Source: Porites lobata
Taxonomy: Eukaryota; Cnidaria; Anthozoa; Scleractinia; Poritidae
Direction of reading: 5' to 3'
DNA: 64,000 nt
Assembly: GCA_942486035.1 (NCBI GenBank)
Contig: CALNXK010000008.1
Location: forward strand, 4,797,501-4,861,500
The notes beneath the pieces are model-generated. The model was not told where the DNA came from and searched no databases. It saw nothing but the letters and a program-made list of their open reading frames with translations. The position numbers were made by a program, and so were the translations under genes. The stretch's first letter is position 1. Every line of letters begins with the position of its first letter. This document shows, in pieces, positions 45,501-54,818 of this stretch.

Positions 45501-48500
45501 TCACAAAGGAAACATGAATGGGACAAACATGGAACTTGCAGTACCAATATTCCTTTTTTGAACTCAGAACACAAGTACTTTACAAAAACGCTGTCACTGA
45601 ATGTCAAGTATGACCTATACAGGTAAGGTGTGGAACCGTCATACACACTTATGACGCAAGCATGAAAGGACGAGACCTAAGGGCCACAACGCAATTAAAT
45701 TGTATAAAAGGGCAAAAGTGCACCCTAAAACAACTACAAAACATAGTTCTCACAAATGCTGCGCTGCTGCGCTTTGTAATAATCGTTCCGATAATAGCAA
45801 AGACTGGACGTTTCATGTGTTTCCGAAGAATCCTTGCCGAAGGTTGATTTCTCCACTATCCACTGCGCACGTTCATTTACTATAACTGCTCCAGGAATAT
45901 CTTTTGAGGTGAATTTTAAATCACAAATCGCTCTTGTTTTCACCCCCTATTTACTTTTTTAAAGTTTGCGGGAAATCTTGTGGCCATCAGGCCTCGCTTT
46001 CATGTTTACGTCGTAAGTGTGTATTCAGTAAGTTCACATGATTGAGGGAATGGGGGAGAGGGGGAGAACGAATTAAGATTGAGATACTGGATCATTACAC
46101 ATTTCTGGGAAACTACCCACCTACCCCTCCCTAAAGCCAACATTTTACCCCAAGTGAGAAGTAGGGGAAGCCGAAGGGTAGGTGGACAGTTTCCCAGAAA
46201 CGTGTTACTGAAGGTATCCAAGTCGTGGGTCCACGTCCTCCTTACATCTCTCCATTGGTAAATTTCATGTCGTAGTCGTGCTGCGGACCTCAAGGAAATG
46301 TACCATGTACCAAATGTGTGATACACGTGCACGTGCGCAATCTTAGTTGATCCGCGCTGCATCATGGGATACCTGAATAATCCCCCAGTGTGGGGGGCTG
46401 TTGTTTTGATAAGTGAACCTTTTTTTTCTTTTTTCCGGCTTTCTCTTCCGTCGTCTTTACAGTTATAAAAAAGAAAGCTTCTGCTACCAATGAGAAGAGC
46501 ACTTTGTGATGTGTGCGCCCACTTCCTTAATCTCCGCTATCTCAGATCGATTAACTCGAGTCCGGACAAATTTTTGAACGGACAAAAAACGTGCACGGAT
46601 CCGCCTTTCGTCCACACGGGCGTTACTGCATCAGTGGGCAGTTGTTCAGGCAGTCCTGCTTCATGGTGCTTCTTAGGTAGTTCTTGAGCCGTCTGAGCGC
46701 GGTAAATGTGCGCTCTGATGTCGCCGATGCCACAGGTAATGTCACTGGCGATATTTTCGGCGCCAAAACGTTGGACAGGCAGCCCCCCCTGCTCCACCCC
46801 CTATGATATTGTATTGAACACAGTTAAGAGAAAGTTCGATTCATCTTCTTCTTGCAGCGCTTATGTCATAATTACGATATTGTTTTGATCGCACATTTGC
46901 TGGGTGATAGGGTTGGGATTGCGTTTGTCGCTGTGATATTGTATTAATTCTTTTTTTTAATATTCACGGGTTAACTAGACAGCTTGCGTCTTAGCCAGCG
47001 AGCAAGCTCACCTATTTGGGCGAGCAAACGCGCGAGCGAGCCGGCAGAGAACGCGCAAGCAAGCAGCGAGAAGAGCTTGCTCGCAGGCTACTTGCGTCTC
47101 AACCTTGTTACAGTCAAACCAGGTGAAGCGTTCCCGTCGCTAACGAACTAATGAATTCATTCACGGAAAAATGATTTCGTTTGTTGATTCAATAACCCAT
47201 TCATAAAATGAACAATCCAATATTCATATTTAGCCTCGATTCCATAGTCGAATGTTGATTCGATTACTGTTTTTTGAAAAACTACACTTTCCACAAGTTG
47301 ACCTCAGAATTTTGTTTTTTCCTCTTTTTTTCTGAGAGTCGAGTGCTGGCGAGTTCTGAAGTTCAAACCCAAACAAACTGTTACATGTACGCCAGTTTGC
47401 TGCCAGTAATCAGTGCAACAGACCTAGGCCTGACCTCTTAGAAAACACAACGGTCAAACTGAGGTCAGTGTATGTGCGGTGATTGGTGGATTTCGATCCT
47501 CGGCCTTTGTCAGTTTCTTTGCGTTTGCGGTCTGTCTATTCTAGCTGTTATTTTGATTAAAGGCAATGAAAAACGCAATCGTAAAAAGCAGGAAAAAGGA
47601 AGCAAATACGATTGAACACGACAGACAAGAATAAAGAACAGGTAGATTTTGTTCATAAACCAAATCAACATTTGATTATTGAATGGAGGTCCAATTTGAC
47701 TGTTGGATTATTCATTTTATGAATGGATTATTGAATCAACAAACGAAATCATTTTTCCATTAATGAATTCATTAGTTTGTTAGCGACGGGAACGCTTGAC
47801 CTGGTTTGACTGTAACGAAGGTTACCCCGCTTGAAAATGAATATGAGAATGCGAGAATTCCTTGAGGATTGATAAGTTTTGTATCATTTGGTAAAGTATC
47901 GTTTAAAGATACTGAGTATAGCTTACCGTGTCCTCAGGAAGTACTGTTGCGGCGGCTAATGATGGGGTTTTATAAGATTTGTTAACATATGTGACTATGT
48001 TTCTTGTAAATAGCATCCTTAAACAGAGTGGAATTGTACCATCAGATGATGCAACATACCAGGTTAGGAGAATGATTTGATCTGCCTTTTTTACGATTTC
48101 AAACTCTGTCTCTGTTTATAATGGTTAAATCTGTACGTAGCTGTTTTTTTGAAAACGTCACCGCCAAATAGACCTCCTCCGATCAGTATAAAAACTAAGA
48201 GTATAACCCGGCATTACTTTTTTTTCTTCTCCTCCTTTCCTTCTCCTCACCCTCAGTTGCCGGCCATTTTTCCTTTTCTTTTGTCTTCGTTAGTGTAATT
48301 TAGGCCTTATTGGACGCGAAAAAAAACCCTGCCTATTTGGCTCTTTCCATTCTGCAAACAGTCTCGCTAGATTCCGCGTTTTCAAAAATCCGGCCTCATT
48401 AAAGGCCTTTGATGTCTATCCTACGTATGTGAAGCGGATATTTACGACCTTAAGATTTGTGAACAAATAAGACAGCTTTATTTATATATCGTGCTCTTTG

Positions 48501-51500
48501 GCCTTTCTCTTGAAATAAAATGTCGTGGCTCGTATTAAGTGTTGAATTTTTGCCTTTTTTTTACCTTTCTTTTTTCTTTCGCAGGTGAAGGAAATTCAAG
48601 GCGCCTTTTTTGACTTCTTTCGAGTTCGTTTCAGAATGACTTGCTACAAAACCGAGGTAACTCGCTCATATTGGCACGTTTTAGCTTGTCACGTGTTTTA
48701 GGGTTTACACTTAGTACCAGTTTGTTCCAACGTTTGATAGCGCAATCAACCTGGTAAGTATTAGGGAAACCAGTAGGACAATTGCACGATGACGCCGTTG
48801 TACCATAACAAGCATTATACTACTACATGAAAAATTTCTGCAATTTGATTGGCTTAGAGCAGTGGTATTTCAACTTAATTTGAAATACCTACATGTGAAA
48901 ATTACAAAACCTTTGCGGGTAGTAGTATAAACAAATAATAGCATGATTTGTACGTGATATTTTTTTTGAGGCAAAATTGTCTCAAATTTTCTCTTGGAAA
49001 TTACGTATAAAATTGAAAAACTCATCGTATTTATGCCAAAAACTACAAATCAAACGAATCCTTGGGTCTTCCCTTTTCTGTGAGGAAATTAAGGCTATTG
49101 TTTTTAGGCTATTTTCTTGGATTGGGAAATTGAATCAAGTAAGCGGAAACGAAATGAATTCTGGTAGGTGTAGTCATATGATGTCAACTTGAAAATGGCC
49201 CATTGCGTTTTCCACTGGATAGAGATAAAATACGTTGGATAACGTTATCCACTTTTTGAACAACGGGGGCTGATTGGTTGCTGAAACTAGTGGTCGCATT
49301 TCCAACCAATCAACAGGTGTGGCAACGCCAATGCAATCACGTAAGTGACTTGAAACGCTCCAACAGAGGTACCTTATTACATGAAATTTTCGCGACACGT
49401 TAATTTCGCGATTTTACGATGCGAGTATTTCGCGACAATTAAATTTCGCGATTTTGCGAAATTTTTGTACTTTGAATGACTTTAATTTCGCGATCTTTAG
49501 TGAGACGCTATTTATTTAACTTATCCTTCAAGCAAATAGAACAACCTCATTTACAATAACTTCAAAATTTATAACAAGAGGTGCAGCGACAGGTCTATAT
49601 GAGAACAGTAACATCAAAGTTCTAACAATTTTCACACGAATTTTTCCGCTTGTTCGTTAATTTTAGTCAATTGACCATGATTTCCATAGCCGTTTGTGTA
49701 AATTCGTCCTTTCTTCATTATTAGCTGTTACTGATATATCGTTGTTCACTTAATTTTCGCGTTATGTTATGTTTGCGACAATTATTGTTCGCATCACTTT
49801 AATTTCGCGAATTTAAAAAAATCGCGAAATTTAAGTGTCGCGAAAATCTCATGTAATGAGGTATTTATGCGCAGCAATAGCGGCGAGTTTTTGCAGCGAC
49901 ATCAGTGCGATCTAAATGCGCTTTTATTATTATTATTATTATTAAATGTGTGTTCTATTAAATAATAAGTATATATACAAATATGACGGACAGAAATTGA
50001 TAAACCGCGAGAATCGCCATGTAGTTACGCTAAACGTCGATCATCATCGAATTTGCTGCGCCTCACCTTCGATAACTCGTGCTGAAATCATCGCCTGTTT
50101 ACAGTTTTGACCTGGTCCCTGTTGTTCAAAAGCTGCATAGCGCTATCCTTAGGATAAATCACTATCCAGCGGCTAAGTATTAGGGAAATCAATTGCGCTA
50201 TCCACTGGATAGAGATTTATACGGTAGGTAGTGTTATCCACCGGATAAATCACTATCCAGCGGCTAAGTATTAGGGAAACCAATTGCGCTATCCACTGGA
50301 TAGAGATTTATCCGGTGGATAGTGATATCCACCGGATAAATCACTATCCAGCGACTACGTATTAGGGAAACCAATTGCGCTATCCACTGGATAGAGATTT
50401 ATACGGTAGGTAGTGTTATCCACCGGATAAATCACTATCCAGCGGCTAAGTATTAGGAAAATCAATTGCGCTATCCACTGGATAGAGATTTATACGGTAG
50501 GTAGTGTTATCCACCGGATAAATCACTATCCAGCGGCTAAGTATTAGGAAAATCAATTGCGCTATCCACTGGATAGAGATTTATACGGTAGGTAGTGTTA
50601 TCCACCGGATAAATCACTATCCAGCGGCTAAGTATTAGGAAAATCAATTGCGCTATCCACTGGATAGAGATTTATACGGTAGGTAGTGTTATCCACCGGA
50701 TAAATCACTATCCAGCGGCTAAGTATTAGGAAAATCAATTGCGCTATCCACCGGATAGATATTTATCCAAGGGGTAGTGTTATCCGCATTTTAAACAACT
50801 GTAGGTGGACAAATTTCCCATGTACCTCCCCTTGGCTCCGCAATTGACGCAAAACTGTGGAAACATCTTTCTTGGGCCGAACCAAAATGTGTATGGAAAA
50901 TCTGAAATATTTTTCGTCGGCTGGAATCAAGATATGTTTTAGCCACAAATTGCTTCCAGTGGGTTCGAAAGGGAAGTCGCCTGTATAGACCGTCTGCGAT
51001 TTAGTGCACGTTATCGTGTTAGAAAACCACAGACGGACAATACCAATGGTTCTGACGATACGTGGGCCAGCTGTAACGCAGGCTACGGCTAGTGAAATTG
51101 TATACCGTGTGTAAGACACAAGACCCTAAAGTTCATACCCTGTTCAGCGGAAAAGGCCCGTTCGGGCCAAATAAGAGTGTGCCCCGCCCTTTCCCCGGGG
51201 GCAAAACCGAACCAATCTTATCACGCCAAAAAAAATTTCGAGACTGAAATTGATAATCACTCTGAATCTGTTATTGCTGTCGGTCATCATTCGTTTCCAT
51301 CCTCCGAAGTGAGCTTTGACACCTTATGGTACCCACACAAAGTAATACCTTACAGAGAAGGGAGTGCATTGACTATAGTAATTAAAGTTAAGCACTGAAT
51401 TTGGTGATAACACTGAATATAGTGATTAGGGCTAAGCATTTCCTGTTACGGTAGTGATTAGGGTTAAGCTCTATCTCGATATGGTACACTTTAATTGGCC

Positions 51501-52719
51501 GTTCATCAAAAACGTTCTGCTCAGGAAATCCACCATGGTGTTGAGGTATGGGCAATGAGCTACAGTTCTGAGACCTGGATCAATTCCCGATAACGTCTCC
51601 CTGACTATTTTCTTCTTCTTCTTGAAAATTTCAAGAGATTTAGAAATTTAATGTAGGTATAAGTGATATGGAAAGGTCATTTTTGAGGGTGGGAAGGAGA
51701 GATATTAGAGAGCTTAAGGGAAGACGTTGTGGGGCGACGCTTTTCAAACGGAAATTAGGCCTTTTTCTGTCTAATATGCATTGACACTACCAAATATGTA
51801 CTGCTAAGTTTTATTACTCTTTTAGAGCTAATTTGCCCGAAAAATTGGGCAAAACCATGCAAAAAGTCCGCTTCTGGTTGACTAGACTGCAAAACAGTCC
51901 GTATTTTTGCGTATTCAAGTACGCGCGAGCAGTCAAACGGGCGTGTGAGGCTCGCGCGCTTCGCGCGCGTAAGACTCTTACGCCACGCTTTACCGATTTC
52001 TTTACTGATTTTGAGAAAAAAACCGCCTATTTTGCAGTCTACTGGTTGACGTGCGTCGCTCAAAAACATCTTTGTCTAAAGGGACCATGTCAGGAGGATA
52101 TTGCTGTTTTAGGTCAATTCTGTGATGAAGTCATTACAGCTGCCCACCTATCCCTTCCCTAAGCCAACATTTTGCCCTAAGTGAGAAGTAAGTGTTAATG
52201 TTGGCTTAGGGGAGGGGTAGGTAGCGTCATTACTTAGTGCCTTTATCCACACAAAATACTCCTGTGGAGATATGAACAAGACAACATAAGGCTGGAGTAC
52301 TAACCATAACACTTTTTGTTGAGTTTCGCTGGCATTGCATTAAAACTTGAAAAAGTTGGCCCAACTTTTCAAGTTTCAATCCTCGCCATCCGTTACGACA
52401 GACAACAGGAAACAGTTTCAATGCCTAAATATAGCCATAAATAACAAAACTAGACCAGTATTTTTGAAATTCAGTTGATGTGAGAAACGGTTTTGGTTTT
52501 TAATTTAAAAGGTAGCATAAAGGGTGAGAACGCCCCTTTAAGCTCCCTAATGGTTATTTTCCTTCATTGTAGGGTATGGGCCAGATGCTTGATAGTGTAG
52601 AGTTGTGCCTGGATAAAACTGATCTCAGCTTGATTGATTGCCAGGACAGCAATCCTGATTGTGACTTCAGCAAACCAGTGCAATATCCACCTATTATTTA
52701 CCCAAGTGACTTGGTATAA
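39289..52719 (+). CDS. RNASET2: Ribonuclease T2, nine exons
   Basis: Exons: 39289-39353, 40902-40983, 42171-42259, 43001-43073, 43793-43860, 45509-45622, 48014-48062, 48585-48656, 52573-52719. Junctions are GT-AG with consistent phases; the total is 759 nt (252 residues, usual family size). The N-terminal MFLPVFAVALLCQTATS is a signal peptide. FNLFILTQWWPQTMC (31-45) is the family's first strand. Active-site motif I is WTIHGLWP with His76, and motif II is KHEWDKHGTC with His128, Glu129 and His133. Conserved cysteines are present. RNase T2 is a secreted or lysosomal endonuclease that cleaves single-stranded RNA through 2',3'-cyclic phosphates. Introns hold numerous inverted-repeat elements; intron 8 (3.9 kb) carries the 91-bp satellite. 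It shares its promoter region with HYLS1. Confidence 0.94.
41391..41580. mobile_element. 190-bp foldback element
   Basis: AGCAATAGACCGCACTTTCT mirrors AGAAAGTGTGGTCTATTGCT; the arms continue through GGGTTTACTGGCGTGATAAC and GAACATGAGAAAAGCTTGT, leaving only about 25 bp between them. It lies in RNase T2 intron 2. Confidence 0.75.
43089..43610. mobile_element. MITE with TACCTTATTA ends (copy A)
   Basis: TACCTTATTATAAGAAATTA and, inside it, CGCTTCATGAAAT mirror the right end, where ATTTCATGGAGCATTAATTT precedes TAATAAGGTA. The interior is AT-rich and noncoding. It fills most of RNase T2 intron 4. The tips resemble those of the element at 49370. Confidence 0.65.
44074..44190. repeat. Foldback of about 117 bp
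   Basis: GAAGAATTATGGAGAT and ATCTCCATAATTCTTC are exact inverted copies around an inner GGGTG...CACCC stem. The outer arms (AATTAATGAATGAGGCTGAG versus GAAAGCCGAATTCAATAATT) also pair imperfectly. It is part of a repeat family I recognise from corals, and is followed by a related element at 44203. Confidence 0.65.
44203..44643. mobile_element. Element with TTATTCATTCAAAATA ends
   Basis: TTATTCATTCAAAATA near 44203 is mirrored by TATTTTGAATGAATAA ending at about 44643. The interior is noncoding. It lies in RNase T2 intron 5, directly after the foldback at 44074-44190, with which it probably forms one composite insertion. Confidence 0.55.
45255..45415. repeat. GGAATCC-repeat tract (second copy)
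   Basis: Repeated GGAATCC, GGAATCTGG and GGAATCCAC phrases, like those at 28625-28720. It lies just upstream of RNase T2 exon 6. Confidence 0.6.
46101..46202. mobile_element. Short MITE, CTGGGAAACT ends
   Basis: TTTCTGGGAAACTACCCACC mirrors GGTGGACAGTTTCCCAGAAA. The middle has GCCAACATTTTACCCCAAGT and GTGAGAAGTA, shared with the sequence at 52146. It lies in RNase T2 intron 6. Confidence 0.65.
46623..46764 (-). pseudogene. hAT transposase C-terminal fragment
   Basis: The minus-strand translation reads LPVASATSERTFTALRRLKN followed by YLRSTMKQDCLNNCPLMQ and a stop. This is the conserved dimerisation-domain signature of hAT-family transposases. Only this end of the gene is visible, upstream sequence is degraded, and no terminal repeats were identified. 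It lies in RNase T2 intron 6. Confidence 0.8.
47000..47093. repeat. GAGCAAGCTC inverted repeat
   Basis: GCGAGCAAGCTC near the left is mirrored by GAGCTTGCTCGC near the right, with GAGCGAGC-type phrases between. I recognise it as a frequent cnidarian repeat. It directly abuts the element at 47108. Confidence 0.55.
47108..47815. mobile_element. Element with long terminal inverted repeats, TTACAGTCAAACCAGGT tips
   Basis: The two ends are inverted copies over about 120 bp with few mismatches, from TTACAGTCAAACCAGGTGAA through GCGTTCCCGTCGCTAAC and TTTGTTGATTCAATAA to CATAAAATGAA. The tips nearly match those of the element at 29616. AACCTT/AAGGTT just outside may extend the repeats. The interior of about 460 bp has no coding frame. 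It lies in RNase T2 intron 6. Confidence 0.8.
48720..49264. mobile_element. TATCC-family MITE split by another insertion
   Basis: The left part (GTTTGTTCCAACGTTTGATA, then GGTAAGTATTAGGGAAACCA) and right part (TTCCACTGGATAGAGATAAA, then ATAACGTTATCCACTTTTTG and AACAAC) are the two halves of the family seen intact at 50121. They are separated by the TATACTACTAC repeat at 48816. It lies in RNase T2 intron 8. Confidence 0.55.
48816..49011. mobile_element. TATACTACTACATG repeat, copy B
   Basis: Closely matches the copy at 31066: TATACTACTACATGAAAAAT, GAGCAGTGGTATTTCAACT, GTAGTAGTATAAACAAATAA, ending near GAAATTACGTATAA. It lies inside the TATCC-family element. Confidence 0.65.
49370..49863. mobile_element. 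MITE with TACCTTATTACATGAAATTTT ends
   Basis: TACCTTATTACATGAAATTT followed by TCGCGACACGTTAATTTCGC mirrors the right end, where GCGAAATTTAAGTGTCGCGA precedes AAATCTCATGTAATGAGGTA. The interior has more TTTCGCGA phrases. It lies in RNase T2 intron 8. Confidence 0.75.
49925..49946. repeat. (TTA)n microsatellite
   Basis: Seven uninterrupted TTA/ATT triplets in RNase T2 intron 8. Confidence 0.8.
50121..50799. repeat. 91-bp satellite grown inside a TATCC-family MITE
   Basis: Seven successive monomers of 90-91 bp start near 50168, 50258, 50349, 50440, 50531, 50622 and 50712, each with CAGCGGCTAAGTATTAGG, TATCCACTGGATAGAGATTT and TATCCACCGGATAAATCACT. Monomers 4-6 are nearly identical; monomer 3 has CAGCGACTACG. 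The array is framed by GTTGTTCAAAAGCTGCATAG at the left and, inverted, GCATTTTAAACAAC at the right, the tips of the MITE family also present at 48720-49264. Confidence 0.85.
51883..52041. mobile_element. 159-bp MITE with perfect 9-bp target duplication
   Basis: The tips TAGACTGCAAAA and TTTTGCAGTCTA are exact inverted copies. CTGGTTGAC flanks both sides (51874-51882 and 52042-52050). The interior has GCGTATTCAAGTACGCGCGA and a CGCGCGCTTCGCGCGCG palindrome. An older relative lies at 30718. It lies in RNase T2 intron 8. Confidence 0.85.
52146..52213. mobile_element. Hairpin related to the MITE at 46101
   Basis: CCTATCCCTTCCCTAAGCCA followed by ACATT mirrors AATGTTGGCTTAGGGGAGGG and GTAGG around GTGAGAAGTAAGTGTT. 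It is a second member of the family seen at 46101. Confidence 0.65.
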
Positions 52720-53633
52720 GACCAGCTATCAGCGAATCAGATCTCCGAACTGTTAGTGTACTGCAAAACTGTAAAAACAAGCTTTAATCTTGGTGCTAAG
52801 CTGAGCTTGGCTTACTTTTAGCTTTAAACTTGACTGTAGGGGAATACATTTGGTTAGTCGGCTTAGATTAAGGTATGGGCGGCGGGGGGGAGTAACTGTT
52901 TAATAAGCAGGTCCTTGACTGAAAACTGAAGTACATAAAATAGAAGTCTAGTTGAAGCCTGGTGAAAATGAGCAACCTTCCTCTTTTAATCTAAATATTA
53001 TGGAAGTAATTAAAAACATAATGGAAGCAGTAGGCCTCAATGGGAGCAACCGATAACCGCAATCAGGGACTCCTGCCACAATTGAGTGATTTAAACGTTC
53101 AATTTTTGCTTATCTCCTATAGTGAAATGCAGTCTCCAAACGTTATTGTTACCACTATAAAAATGAAATTAAAAACTATTACATGTTGTTCATACGAGGC
53201 TTTAAATCCTGTGGTCTCTGTTTTCTACTTTTCCTTACTGATATTCTTTACCATTCTTTCCAGCTTTTCCCTGGGAACATTTAGTTAAAAGCAAGAGATC
53301 AACAAGGGTGAAAAAAAACTTGAGGAACGATTATTCTGCGCGCGTTTCGAGGATTTGGTTTACAGGTAAACCAACACTTAACTTTGGTTTCCTATCCTCT
53401 TGAATAGGATTGATAAAACGTGAGATGTAATTCTCCCGCGCGCGTTTCGACGATTCCCTACAGAGGTAAACCATCACTTATCATTGATTTCCTATGTTCT
53501 TGAATATTTGTGACGTGGTTCTTTCGCGCGCGTTTCGAGGATTTGCTGCACAGGTAAATCAACACTTAACATTAATCTCCTATCCCTTTCTAGGCTAATC
53601 CTTTTCATACAGTTTCCGCCACTTTTCGTCAGG
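52720..53633. other. Intergenic region between the convergent RNase T2 and GPCR genes
   Basis: Presumably both 3' UTRs. Contains a G run near 52885 and the three-unit tandem repeat at 53334. No further gene signal. Confidence 0.5.
53334..53600. repeat. Three-unit tandem repeat with CGCGCGTTTCGA
   Basis: Units begin near 53334, 53431 and 53519. Each has TTCT...CGCGCGTTTCGA, then GAGGATTTG or variant, CAGGTAAACCA, CACTTAACATT or variant, and TCCTAT. Spacing is about 97 and 88 bp. It lies just beyond the GPCR stop codon and may be part of its 3' UTR. Confidence 0.8.
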
Positions 53634-54818
53634 TCAAGAAACACTTGCATTAGTAATAGTTCCGTTTCGGTTGCTCTTCGTCTTTGGCTTATGGCACCAA
53701 AGAATCCTGATGAATGCGTGCTTAAAATCTTGGTGAAACGCGGCGTACAAAACAGGATTCACCGCTCCGTTAAGAAAAACAAAAACTGTTGAAATGTACT
53801 CAAGCGCGCGCGGGACATCTTCACGACTAGCGAAGATCGCCCAAACATTCGCGATTCCACGCGGGATCCAACAGAATACAAAAGCTATGACGACGGCTAA
53901 AAGCGTTCTAGTTACCCTTGCTTCCATGGCTTTCCGCCGTCTACCTCGTCTCGAGGCAGCAGCACATGTCTGAGCGACCTGAGCATTGCGGTTATCATCA
54001 GTGAACCCTGACTCGGTGATGTCATCCCTTGAAACAGCAAGATTATGAAACGAAATTGCGCCAGATGGGCTTGCTGTGACAGTGTTAAAGTTTGACTCCG
54101 TACTTTCTTTGCCTGACCCATTTTTCGTCAATTCTATACTCGTAGCTGTCTCAAAAACTTTCTTTCCCTGCAGTCTTACGAGTCGGTAAACGTTTAGGTA
54201 AAGAATCCCTCCAATTATACAAGGTAGGAAGTAGCACATTACTTGAACTGTAATCGCATAAGCAATTTCCTCAGACCACAAAATGTTGCAAAACAGAGTG
54301 CCGTGGATAAATCCAAGCTTTCCCCATCCAAAGAAAGGCATTAAGGTCCAAATGAGAGAATATAGCCAACTTAACACTACAGAGAAAATAGTTGCCTGTT
54401 TGGTGCACTTTGTTTCGTAAGAGTGCGGTAATGCAACTGCTATATATCTGTTAATACTGATATGCACCAAAGCCATGATTTGACCCGCGGTCAAGAAAGC
54501 GTTTATGAAACCCGTAAGCTTGCAGATCACCCAAGGTAATATCCACTTTTGAGTTACAGCTGTGGCCATCACAAACGGCACCACTGTGATTGTGATTGAA
54601 AGGTCTACGATTGCCAAGTTTACCACCAGAATGGCAGCTGTTGTTCGCAAACGTTTCGTGCGGTACACGGCAAGCAGAACCAAAATGTTACCGAAAGTCG
54701 CGAATGCCATAACGCAGCCCAAAGAGATGACAGAAAGTAGTGACCCATCTGTAAGCGATGCTACTGCGTCGGTGTAGGAAAGATTTGCTTGAGGCCTTGA
54801 CGAAGATTTGTTTGCCAT
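53634..54818 (-). CDS. Class A (rhodopsin-like) GPCR
   Basis: Single coding exon of 394 residues with seven hydrophobic segments. Signature residues: GN in TM1 (N44), NLAIVDLS with D72 in TM2, C99 at the top of TM3 and C177 in extracellular loop 2 for the disulfide, INRY (N123, R124, Y125) in place of DRY, CWIP in TM6 (316-319) and NPVLY in TM7 (354-358). The N-terminus has glycosylation sequons at N3 and N12. The long third intracellular loop (about 215-300) ends with an Arg-rich segment. The opsin lysine position in TM7 is Phe348, so it is not a retinal-binding opsin. NRY and the overall TM1-TM3 pattern recall melatonin-receptor/Moody-like receptors, but the ligand is unknown. An acceptor-like CTTTTAG 10 bases before the start suggests a 5'-UTR intron. 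Confidence 0.93.
   Translation of the reverse strand: MANKSSSRPQANLSYTDAVASLTDGSLLSVISLGCVMAFATFGNILVLLAVYRTKRLRTTAAILVVNLAIVDLSITITVVPFVMATAVTQKWILPWVICKLTGFINAFLTAGQIMALVHISINRYIAVALPHSYETKCTKQATIFSVVLSWLYSLIWTLMPFFGWGKLGFIHGTLFCNILWSEEIAYAITVQVMCYFLPCIIGGILYLNVYRLVRLQGKKVFETATSIELTKNGSGKESTESNFNTVTASPSGAISFHNLAVSRDDITESGFTDDNRNAQVAQTCAAASRRGRRRKAMEARVTRTLLAVVIAFVFCWIPRGIANVWAIFASREDVPRALEYISTVFVFLNGAVNPVLYAAFHQDFKHAFIRILWCHKPKTKSNRNGTITNASVS

Noticed and set aside
50121..50799. CRISPR-like array
   Set aside because: The 91-bp monomers are contiguous with no unique spacers, and the context is a eukaryotic intron.
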